This document shows positions 55,811 through 64,000 of a stretch of 64,000 bases of DNA, in pieces. How positions within the stretch are numbered: the first letter of the stretch is position 1; each line of letters begins with the position of its first letter. The translations under genes were made by a program, and so were the position numbers. Under the pieces are notes generated by a model. The model saw nothing but the letters and a program-made list of their open reading frames with translations, did no database searches and was not told where the DNA came from. Source of the DNA: Aedes albopictus (taxonomy: Eukaryota; Arthropoda; Insecta; Diptera; Culicidae); contig NC_085137.1 of the NCBI RefSeq assembly GCF_035046485.1, positions 447,334,334 to 447,398,333 on the forward strand, written 5' to 3'.

Positions 55811-55814
55811 CTTC

Positions 55815-56335
55815 TTTTACTGTACTCCAGCACTAGGCCGTACACAAGGGGCTTATTCTTCACAGATGTGGACTACTAATGAAGGAACTACTAAGCAGTT
55901 ATCGGAAAATACTCCTGAAGGAATCCAGGAAATAAATTTTAGCTAGACAAATGCCGCATAGCAGTAAAGTTCCTCTCATAAAAAAATCAGCTGTTCCTTA
56001 TGGAAACCACCAAGGAGTTCATTTCAGGCATCCTCCTAGAGTTCCTTCCTGGAATTATTGAGCAGATCCTTCCGGTAATCTTTCAGAACTTTCCTCTGGA
56101 AATCCTGCAGGAGCTCCTTTATTATATTTTTTTTTCCGGAGATCCTTCCGGAAATCCTTCATGGGCTCACTCCAGAAGTTCCTTCTGAGAATCCTCCATG
56201 AGCTTCATTTTGGAACTATGAAGGCGCAACTTCAGAAAGTCCTCCAAAAGAAACTGCCGGCAAACACCGGGGGCTCCTTCTAAGATTCTTTCGGGAATCT
56301 TCCAGGAATATCCTTTCAGCAAATTCTGAAGGAAA
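55815..56335. repeat. Degenerate 'ggaatccttccgg' tract
   Basis: Same style as the other tracts (gagttccttcctggaattat, gatccttccggaaatccttc). No gene. Confidence 0.6.
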
Positions 56336-56499
56336 CACTACAAACATCCCCATATCCCCCCTCCCACCAACACGTTTTGACGGTTCTCAAACGGTTGCAG
56401 GAACATAAAATGGTTTGAACGTTTGACCAACCTGGGGGCAGAGTTAATGTTGGCCAAACGGCATGAGTAGTGTGTATAGTGCCTAATGCGTTGCCTGGG

Positions 56500-56610
56500 C
56501 TTTACCATGCTAGGGAAATAATAAATTCTAGCAAGATGAAGTACATGGTGGTGGGTAAGGACAGCGGCAAACCTAATAGTGTAAATATTGCAGTGAATCT
56601 GTGACAAAAG
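56500..56610 (+). pseudogene. RTE-type LINE scrap (I-N-x-S-K-x-K-Y-M region)
   Basis: Plus-strand frame I-I-N-S-S-K-M-K-Y-M-V-V-G-K-D-S-G matches the RT segment after F-A-D-D in RTE elements (I-N-V-S-K-T-K-Y-M in the intact copy here). Only about 100 bp is recognisable. Confidence 0.55.
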
Positions 56611-56779
56611 TTTGGAGGACAAAAGCTCGAATGGGACAAAACGGTAAATAGACCAAAGGCAAATTGGAAACCATTAGACATTGGTAGCATTAAAACCAGC
56701 TCGAGCGAGACACTTAAGGTCTGGAACTCGTCAAGGATTAAAAAAATCACTTTTACCTTTTAAAATGAGTTATTTAAAC

Positions 56780-57052
56780 TTACGAGATCTCTGTGGGTGT
56801 ATGGCGTGTATCTCGATGCGGCCGGGCGGCGGAAGTGCAGCACGTGGAGGGGTTCCGGACGTTCTGGCGGGGTTTCGGGCTGTCCACGGGTCTAGAACGT
56901 CCTCACAGGTTCCGGAAAATTACGGAGGGCCTGAAACGGTCGTCTGGGGCGCGACTTGACGGACGAGTCCAATGCTGGGGTCTTCCAGGTTTGAACCACG
57001 GACTCTCAGACTGGTCTTCGGGCGAGGTTCTCTGTAGGCTGAGGCCCTAAAG
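56780..57052 (+). other. GC-rich patch of unknown nature
   Basis: About 270 bp rich in G and C (gcggccgggcggcggaag, ggttccggacgttctggcgg) inside AT-rich DNA. Two overlapping frames of 85-92 residues cross it without recognised domain. No duplication or terminal repeat is clear, and the family is unknown. Confidence 0.4.
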
Positions 57053-57297
57053 CACACGCAAAAAAAATGCGTTCCAATATACGTGAACTCTTAGTCACGG
57101 CAACGGGAACAAACAGGAACTATGCATAGCAACGATAATATGTAACAATAAGAAATGTACACCGTGAACTAGATATCACGGTTTCTAGAATGCTCATATT
57201 GACAGCTGGAACTAGTTCTAGTTCACGGTGTATATTTGCTTGTTCTCATGTTTGCGTTTGTTTGTTCACGTTTATCAGAACGGATTTTTTCACGTGC
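57053..57297. mobile_element. ~245-bp palindromic MITE
   Basis: Arms cacacgcaaaaaaaatgcgt with tacgtgaac on the left and, as reverse complement, cacgtgaaaaaatccgttct with aaacgtgaac on the right. An inner pair (acaccgtgaactag and ctagttcacggtgt) is also complementary. The target duplication is not clear. Confidence 0.6.
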
Positions 57298-57424
57298 AGA
57301 CCTTCAAGGCTGCTTCCAGGGGTTCACCACGGAATTTGACGGTTCGTGGTAGACCTTTAGCAGACCAACGGTAATGGGTCATAGTAATGCTGTTAGAGGT
57401 ATGGGTATTAGGATGGCTACGTGG

Positions 57425-57672
57425 GTATCTTGGAGTGGGCTTCGTGGCTGAGCGGCTAGCGGCGTCAGTCGTTTAGGTGTCTCGTAAGCCTCGGGGTGTG
57501 GGTTCGATTCCCGCTCCAGTCGGGGAAAACTTTTCGTCGAACGGGAAATTCTCCCCAATGGCCCGGGTGTTATATATGTGTTGTCCGTTGTCATATGTTA
57601 GTAATGTTCAGTCTGTAGAGGCCGCAAGGTCGAAGACGGTGTAATTGTCTTTTTAAAATAAAGATGCCACGT
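57425..57672 (+). mobile_element. tRNA-derived SINE (Ser/Leu-like head)
   Basis: A-box cgtggctgagcggctagcg and B-box gggttcgattcccg are spaced as in a type II tRNA with a long variable arm. A tRNA-unrelated body (gggaaaacttttcgtcgaac, ggaaattctcccc) follows, ending in ttttaaaataaagatgcc. A second, 5'-truncated copy lies at about 62472-62960. Transcription would be by RNA polymerase III, with mobilisation in trans by a LINE. Confidence 0.75.
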
Positions 57673-59350
57673 ATAGCATACATGATTAATCGAATCACTC
57701 GCAAATCAAATTCTCCCTTGATAACTGTCGTTAACACTATGGAACTGAATTTGATTTAAACGGTTGATTTGGTTTTTGAGTTGGTGTATTCTTACTTTGA
57801 GCTCAAGAATCGAAAAGACTTTAGTTATCGAGCTATTCGACCAAGCAGTCTATCCCATCTTTACCCACTCTCTATCCATGTTACATGTACACATGTTTAA
57901 ATATCTATATCGTTGGAAGCGTTTGGTACGGGATGTCTACGCTTCCATCTTTCCCCTTGATTTCAAGGTGTAGAATCTTTTCAAATTTTCAAATATGTAT
58001 TGACTATGTTGAAACCGTTCTATATCTTCTAATCTTCCCAGCGGTACATGCTGCGCAGTTGGCCTGGCCGTTGAACAAAAAAAATGATAGACTTCATTTT
58101 TCACAATGCATTCAATTAATGGCAGCGTTAGTGTGAGTTTAGATTAGATTAGGTTAGAATACGCTACAAAAGACACCAAAAACCATTTGAGGACATACAA
58201 AACAGTCCGCAATATCAGCCAAAAATATAAAAATTTTGATTGTCTAGAAAAAATATATATATTAAAATGTTCAAACTATACCACGTCTAAAGACGGGGTT
58301 GGGTATTTTAGGGTAAAGAGATTGCAATGACATGTGACATGTATAGGCAAGCATGTCGCCTCGAAACATCGACATTATCAAGTTCAGTGAAACTAGTTAA
58401 CTCGCATGGCATTGTAAATTCTTGTAGAATGATTTCCTAATGCCAAATGGCTTAAAACCTTTCTCGAAGCCGTTTGGGGAAAACGAAGCCATTCAGCGAC
58501 AGCTTTGCCTCCAACCAATCGGACCGTGCCCATCATGCCATGAATTTTCCTCGGTATCGGACCATTGTAGACGATTTGCGTTCCGAATGGCAGTGGACCA
58601 GTGGTCAACCAACAAAAACACTGGTATTTATGCTTTGTTTGCATACGAAACACACCCCAGCTCAGTAAACAGTCATTGAGCGAAATTGATGGCAACATTT
58701 CAGCCGAAAACGACATCCTGCCTGGGTGTCGTAAATTAATCGTCGATTGTAAACCGTTGGTTCGTTCCCGCCGTCATCGTTTTGCTCAATTTGGTGTCGG
58801 AAATGGGGACCGTAAAAATGGTTGAAATAACAATGCTTGAATGTTGATGCTACAAGTGTGGCAGTAGAAATGATTCGTTTGGTTTTTTTTCGTCTACTAC
58901 GGAAACATGAAGAATGAGACGTGTATTACAAGAACATATTGGACCACAGAACGCTATATTAAATTTGAAAATAATTACATTCAGAATATCATAGCTTTTT
59001 CGTGCATCGAAAATCATCACATGATGGCTTGACAAAAAAACGCTATTTAGTAGTCCTCTCTGTGAAGAGATACGATTCGATACTTAAGGACAAACGTCTT
59101 GAAATCCCGGTTAACCAGTGCACCAAAACTTCATATGCATAAATCTCAAGAAGCTAGATTCGAACAACAGAGTATTTTGTTTTGCTCTTGCTCACTTAAC
59201 AAGCTTAAAAATAAGAAGATCAGGGGCGCTGGTTTTGTTTTTTAGGAGATTTGTGTGCCTAAAATCGTGAGTAGGTGCAAAAGTCGGTCATTGTGGTGGC
59301 CATTTTGAGCTTCTAACAAGTCTGTTCTTAGTTTTACAACTGAGAACACA
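57673..59350. other. Spacer with a low-copy-looking island; no gene supported
   Basis: 58440-58810 is GC-richer and free of recognised repeats, with overlapping frames on both strands but no domain or good splice pair. The rest is AT-rich. gttcttagttttacaactgagaac at about 59322 is a small inverted repeat just outside the LINE tail. Confidence 0.35.
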
Positions 59351-59405
59351 TTTATTTATTTATTTACATAAAGTCAACAGGTAATACAAATCACCCCAAT
59401 GACAC

Positions 59406-59787
59406 TTAACTAACATTTACAGACTGTCGTGGTACCTTACATAATTCACGTTTAAAACTACACTTATTTACCTTGCGTGAAACATTAAAATCAAAAACAA
59501 AATAACATTTATTAAACACACGGGACATGCTGCGAATCGGTTCGTGTTGACCGTAATTAGTCCTAGCTGAAGAAAGACGTAAAAATGAGTGTGTTCGAAG
59601 ATTCCGGCGTCGTGCGTTGATGTTCAGCATGCTCAAGAGTGATGGGCAGTCAATATTGCGCTGCAGGAGGTCTCCGACAAAACATGCTTGAGCAACATTT
59701 CGCCTTGCAGCGAGAGGTTCCAAATGTATAAGTAGGCAACGGCTCTCATAACTTGGTAGGTCGTGCTGATTCCTCCACCTGAGGTGG
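59406..59787 (-). pseudogene. CR1/jockey-like LINE ORF2, C-terminal segment beyond the MITE
   Basis: Minus-strand frame with W-R-N-Q-H-D-L-P-S-Y-E-S-R-C, L-E-P-L-A-A-R-R-N-V-A and I-D-C-P-S-L-L-S-M-L-N, the conserved C-terminal region of CR1/jockey-type proteins. It rejoins the main frame across the MITE, whose duplication (cgtaagg) spans the F-A-L-R junction. Stop at 59406-59408. Confidence 0.8.
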
Positions 59788-59795
59788 CGTAAGGG

Positions 59796-59931
59796 TGCTG
59801 TTATAGTTACGCGTGAGAGTGAGAGTGCGCGTGTGCGAAGCCGCAAAAAAGAATATCAACAACAGCAAATCCACGAAAATCCTTTGGACGCGCACTCCCA
59901 CTCTCACTTTGAAGCGGCACTATGTCATCGC
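59796..59931. mobile_element. 136-bp MITE breaking LINE ORF2
   Basis: Inverted blocks gtgagagtgagagtgcgcg (left) and the complement of gtgagagtgggagtgcgcg (right), with partial tgttatagt/tgacatagt outer matches, lie between cgtaaggg (59788-59795) and cgtaaggc (59932-59939). That is a 7-8-bp duplication suggesting a hAT-like origin. It introduces the TGA directly after F-A-L-R-R. Confidence 0.75.
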
Positions 59932-62456
59932 CGTAAGGCAAAACGAATAAACTTTCGCTGGATACGCTCAATTCGTTGTACGCTGTTATCATAGTAGGGG
60001 GCCCAAACAACTGCCGAATATTCCAGGATAGGACGTACGATTGAGCAGTATAGCAATTTCATGCAGTAAACGTCCTTGAACTTCTTGGAAAAGCGGAAGA
60101 GGAAGCCGAGCAGTGACGATGCTTTCCCAACGACATAAGCAACGTGGTCCTTGAATGTCATTTTGGAGTCAAGGAGAATCCCCAGGTCCTTCACTGTCGA
60201 TACACGATGTAATTGCACTCCTGCCAAAGCGTAATCGTAGCGGAAGGTTGTTTTCTTGCGGCTAAACGAAATGACAGAGCACTTCGACACATTCAGGGAC
60301 ATTCGGTTAACAGAACACCAAGCAGCAAAGGCTTCTAATTGTTGCTGAAGAAAAACGGCATCACGAGGTTCCCTAATCGTGGAATACAGCTTCAAATCGT
60401 CGGCATATGACAGCTTCATGCAGTTGAGGATCGAATTGACATCATTCATATACAGCAAAAACAAAAATGGACCGAGGTGACTGCCTTGCGGTACGCCAGA
60501 TGATACTGGAAACGGGGAAGAGACATGATCGCCAAGTTTCACCTGCATACTACGACCGATTAAATAGGAACGGAGCCAGATAAGGAAGCTGCTGTTCATT
60601 CCCAATTTCTCGTATTTGGCGAGTGCGATTTGGTGGTTCATTTTGTCGAAAGCGGCGGATAGATCTGTGTAGATTGCGTCCACTTGATGTCCATTTTCTA
60701 TTTGACGTATCAAATACGAAGTGAAACACGTCAAGTTTGTGGTCGTTGATCGTTTGGGCATGAATCCGTGCTGGTCCAGCGAGATATGATGGGAAAAACA
60801 CTGAACCAACCTTTGAAGAACTATCTTCTCCATGAGCTTAGAGATGACACTCAACGAAGCAATTCCCCGGTAGTTTGAGACAGTCATCTTGCAGCCTTTC
60901 TTAAAAACTGGAAAAACAAATGACTGCTTCCAGCAATCCGGAAAAACGCCAGTAGAGATGGAAAGATTGAACACGCAGGTCAATGGAGTAGCAAGCGAGT
61001 CCACACAACGTTTGATGACTATCGGAGGAATACCATCCGGACCGCATCCCGTAGATGATTTCAGCTCTTTACCAGCAGTAATGACCGCATCGTTAGTGAT
61101 ATCAAAACGCAGTGCGGCTGAAGGAAGGCTTGGAACGTTTCGGGTAGCGTCGTCTATGTCCTGCAGGTTAAGCTGTTCATCAACGAACACCCTACTGAAT
61201 TGGGAGCGGAACAAATCGGCAATTGAGGCGGTAGTATCGGCTTCATGTAATCCATCAGTCATCGTAGAGGGCAATCCAGTTTCCTTCCGCTGATCGTTTA
61301 CGTGTCGCCAAAAACTCTTAGGGTTCGATTTGAGGTTGTTTTGTAGGCGAACTAGGTGAGCATTGTAGAGGCGATCATTAAGTTGCTTATAAGCCGTGTT
61401 CGCTTCTAGATAACACGTTCTAGTAGAATCCGTGCGATATTTGCTGTGACGTCTCAGGGCTGCCTGTTTCACTCTTTTCAGGTTTTTGAGGTCGGCATTT
61501 GACCAAGCGGGTTTTGACGGTTCACGTTTAGACTTTTTGGGAACAAACTGGTCAATAGCATATAGCAACACACTAGACAATGTGCTAGCAGCGAGGTTTA
61601 CGTCCGAATTACTCAAAATTCCGTTCCAATCGACACGAGCAAGGAAACCATCCATTTCGTCGAATTTTGCTCGGCTGAAATCATACGTGATGCTTTCCGA
61701 AGTGTCGTGGAAGCAACGATGTGGTTTCTTTTCCAAATTGATCAACAGTGGGAGGTGATGCCTCCCGATTTTAACGAGCGGCGCAGGAGCTTGCGTGACC
61801 ATACAGTCGACGGTCAGCTCGTTGCTCACAAAGCATAAATCAAGTGACCGATTATTCTCGTTTTCCACACCAACCATCTGTTTGAGCCCTGCAGTACAAT
61901 ATGCATCAAGCAGCTCGCGTGAAGGTTCGCCAAGTGAAGACCGGGAAGAACATGGAAAGAAAGCTCCGCGGGGATCACGCTGCCAGGAAATCGTGCTCAT
62001 GTTAAAATCGCCGAGGATGACCACGTTATCTCTGGGAGCCATTTGCGATACAACCCAGTTGAGCGAATCGATGTGACTCTCTATCAAAGATATGTCATTC
62101 ACTCGATCGGGAGGAATGTACACAATGCAAACATAAATTTCTGCGTCGACTGTAGAAATTGCGACCCACAGATGTTCGACCGATGAACAATTCGGAGGGT
62201 TGATCAATCGGGACTTAAACCCAGAGCGCACCGCCAGTAATACTCCGCCCCCGATGCTCTTGTTGCTATTTGAAGGCGATCGGTCCTGTCGGTATACCGA
62301 GAAAGAGTCGTCGAACAGCTGGTTAGAGGTGGTATCATCGTTCAGCCATGTCTCGGTGAGGGCGTAGACGTCGTAGCTCCCATCACTAAGAGCCAGCTGA
62401 TACTCGGCGATTGAGCTGTTGATTCCACCAACATTTTGGTAGTACATCTGGAACAA
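59925..62456 (-). pseudogene. CR1/jockey-like LINE ORF2, endonuclease and reverse transcriptase
   Basis: A minus-strand frame of 843 codons opening at a TTG (62456), so the authentic start is lost. Endonuclease motifs: Y-Q-N-V-G-G near residue 6, T-E-T-W-L, G-D-F-N-M-S, S-L-D-L-C and G-R-H-H-L-P. Reverse transcriptase: G-P-D-G-I-P-P, F-P-V-F-K-K-G, N-Y-R-G-I-A-S-L-S, Y-T-D-L-S-A-A-F-D (motif A), S-S-G-V-P-Q-G-S-H-L-G-P (motif B), Y-A-D-D (motif C), K-D-L-G-I-L-L-D. All catalytic residues are present. The frame is uninterrupted until the MITE-borne stop. Confidence 0.88.
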
Positions 62457-62471
62457 CTTTGATGGTTTTAC

Positions 62472-62960
62472 CAGCGTCAGTCGTCTAGGTGTTCAGTTAG
62501 CCTGGAAATGTGGATTCGATTCCCGCTCCAGTAGGTGAAAACTTTTCGTCAAACGTAAAATTCCCCACTGGACCTCTAGGTGTTTCAATAGGGCCCATAT
62601 AGCCGAGGCGGTAAACGCACGGGTATTCAGCATGACCATACTGAGGGTGACGGGTTCGATTCCCGGTCGGTCCAGGATCTTTTCGTAAAGGAAATTTCCT
62701 TGACTTCCTTGGGCATAGAGTATCTTCGTGCCTGCCACACGATATACGCATGCAAAATGGTCATTGGCAAAGGAAGCTCTCAGTTAATAACTGTGGAAGT
62801 GCTCATAGAACACTAAGCTGAGAAGCAGGCTTTGTCCCAATGAGGACGTTACGCCAAGAAGAGAGAGAGACCTCTAGGTGTTTCGTGCATTGTCCGTTTA
62901 CTCATGTTAGCGACGTTGAGTATGTGTAACCTCTGGTTTAAGACGACGTGTTGTCTGTTA
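62472..62960 (+). mobile_element. Second copy of the Ser/Leu-type SINE, split by Feilai
   Basis: gcgtcagtcgtctaggtgt, tggattcgattcccgctcca, gaaaacttttcgtcaaacg and, after the Feilai insertion, gcattgtccgtttactcatg parallel 57448-57650. The 5' A-box is missing. Confidence 0.75.
62587..62869 (+). mobile_element. Feilai-type tRNA-derived SINE, near complete
   Basis: Begins about aatagggcccatatagccga (A-box atagccgaggcggt), with B-box gggttcgattcccgg, then gatcttttcgtaaaggaaat, acgatatacgcatgc, tgagaagcaggctttgtccc, and ends (ga)n. The 16-bp duplication gacctctaggtgtttc (62571-62586, 62870-62885) is exact. It matches my recollection of the Feilai SINE of Aedes aegypti. This is the best taxonomic marker in the window. 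Confidence 0.88.
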
Positions 62961-63463
62961 AATCCAATGAAGCACCATTTACTAATGCTGTGAACCGCTT
63001 AGAGGAATATTCCACTAAGCACATTCAACATACTAGCACTTGGATTCGCAGCTTCCGTTCTCATCATACATATTGCATTTATCATGACCACCACGTCGCC
63101 CCGTCGTCGCAACGGCATCCACAAGCGTATTGCAATTGCATCAAATTCACTTCACGTTTCTTACCTCGTAATATGCGAAGACATCCTGCTCGCTAGCATT
63201 AGAGGCTAGCAGCGTCACCCAGGTGGATGAAATGATGCATCCACCAGATGCAGGTTTGCACAGGATGCTCTCTTGTTTCATGTGATATGAAATTTTGCGG
63301 TTTGATTCTCCGGGTTGTGGATAGTGCATGTCTGATTCCGAGGCAGTCCGACTAACATCAGAAGCTGAATTCTTCTGACTTCATTTTATGGAATTGTGCA
63401 GTAGAAAATCGTGTTTAAATTAATGGACGCGTGTTTATAGGTACTCTCTTTCGCAATTATGTA
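62961..63463. other. Spacer; no gene supported
   Basis: Short frames only, no recognised repeat. Confidence 0.4.
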
Positions 63464-63702
63464 CAGGGGATGGCCAAAATGTTTAGGATAGGCAACTTTT
63501 TTTCTCCCACAAAAAAATTCAACATGCTGTAACTTTTCATAGAGTGCATCGAAAAATCTCAAATTTTGACTGTTTGTAATAGGTTGACAAACAGTCAAAA
63601 TTTGAGATTTTTTGATGCACTCTATGAAAAGTTACAGCATGTTGAACTTTTTCATGAGAGAAAAAAAAAGTTGCCTATCCCAAACATTTTGGCCATCTCT
63701 TG
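63464..63702. mobile_element. 239-bp hairpin MITE, Tc1/mariner type
   Basis: Arms of about 105 bp (aaaatgtttaggataggcaac; caacatgctgtaacttttca; caaattttgactgtttg) are nearly perfect complements around a short loop at about 63575-63588. TA at 63462-63463 and 63703-63704 flanks it. The arms produce matching peptides on both strands, which are not genes. Confidence 0.88.
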
Positions 63703-63704
63703 TA

Positions 63705-63917
63705 TGTATGCTATGCAGCCATTCCATAGAAAATCGATATGGTGTGTCTCCGAATATCGATATATTTGGTGGGTTTGTATTTTATCGATAATAATTAGAC
63801 CCGCATTTTTTATTTCGTCATTAGAGTGACCAATTTTAATTTTATGACAGGGTGGTCAAAAAATCAAGATTTTTTCAAAACAAAAAAAATGTAACTTTTG
63901 AACCAGTTGATTTGAAA
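63705..63917. other. AT-rich spacer; nothing recognised
   Basis: Short AT-rich sequence between the hairpin MITE and the RTE-B scrap. Confidence 0.4.
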
Positions 63918-64000
63918 CTTCTTTCGCTCTAGGTTTTACCGTGGCGGTCGCCGGTACCGTACACTGTTGATGACGGCGAGTTTTGGGCGCAGTATGACCA
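63918..64000 (-). pseudogene. RTE-B scrap running off the window edge
   Basis: The reverse complement matches 20023-20100 almost base for base (cgcccaaaactc, cgtcatcaaca, gtacggtaccggcgaccgcc), encoding L-R-P-K-L-x-V-I-N and R-Y-R-R-P-P-R of the endonuclease C-terminal end. The upstream part should lie beyond 64000. Confidence 0.88.

Larger units (their letters stand above)
59351..62460 (-). mobile_element. CR1/jockey-like LINE, 5'-truncated, with (aaat)n tail
   Basis: A minus-strand element. The tail at 59351-59370 reads (aaat)n in sense orientation. ORF2 encodes endonuclease and reverse transcriptase, and there is no RNase H. The 5' end falls at the start of the endonuclease, so ORF1 is missing. 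The only gross lesion in ORF2 is a 136-bp MITE at 59796-59931. No clear duplication was found, in part because SINE sequence abuts the 5' end at about 62463. Confidence 0.8.

Noticed and set aside
56681..57050. Possible small gene in the GC-rich patch
   Set aside because: Two equally long frames overlap, neither has start context, domain or splice support; reported only as a compositional anomaly.
63386..63829. Near-identical peptides on both strands at the right end
   Set aside because: By-product of the hairpin MITE at 63464-63702.

Overview
The window reads as nuclear DNA of a culicine mosquito, most likely Aedes. It is AT-rich and dominated by nested transposable elements. It carries a near-complete Feilai-type SINE (62587-62869), several RTE/JAM-like LINE copies, and the kilobase-scale degenerate 'attcctccagaaattc' tracts typical of Aedes intergenic and intronic DNA. 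I see no bacterial operon, rRNA cluster or CRISPR array. The species call is inference from repeat types. The only host coding sequence I can support is one short exon at 12164-12288 (+), flanked by good splice sites. It encodes the end of TM7 and the start of the C-tail of a class B (secretin-family) GPCR. It is hidden in a frame overlapped by a longer meaningless ORF, and it suggests the window lies largely in giant introns or 3' flank of a neuropeptide-receptor gene. Low-copy-looking islands (12290-13090, 34440-35340, 48000-48770, 58440-58810) lie between the repeats; two hold weak candidate C-terminal exons. Layout: 1-9650 holds a LINE relic, a minisatellite, TA-flanked MITEs and degenerate repeats, two of them nested (4257-7579 inside 4234-9257). 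9655-11980 is an element bounded by inverted arrays of 'aaaaggctgaa'. 12000-14096 is the exon island. 14097-21075 is a matryoshka: an old RTE-A fragment was split by a hAT-type element (14249-20731, 8-bp duplication); inside it is a second LINE, RTE-B, itself split by a 192-bp palindrome and by another hAT-type element (15873-19736); inside that is an intact, full-length RTE-A (16095-19527, 11-bp duplication). 21833-26697 (-) is a 5'-truncated RNase H-bearing LINE split by an RTE-B copy that carries two further small DNA elements. 26700-35800 holds degenerate repeats, two tandem arrays (one split by a hAT-type element) and spacer. 35835-37018 is a 1.2-kb Tc1/mariner-type foldback. 37056-44658 is a composite: a MITE holding two large foldbacks, one of which was entered by a short-LTR Ty3/gypsy element (38838-43711), itself hit by a 166-bp MITE. 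44740-47580 is degenerate repeat. 50220-51656 is two back-to-back TA-MITEs. 51664-55810 is RTE-B (-) split by a hAT-type element that carries two copies of one MITE, one of them split by a retroposon with a 24-bp duplication. 56500-57670 holds a LINE scrap, a GC-rich patch, a palindromic MITE and a tRNA-derived SINE. 59353-62460 (-) is a CR1/jockey-like LINE whose ORF2 is broken by a 136-bp MITE, followed by the SINE pair, a 239-bp hairpin MITE and a further RTE-B scrap running off the right edge. Nothing here acts as an operon. What ties the pieces together is insertion order, which target-site duplications and split reading frames let one read directly.
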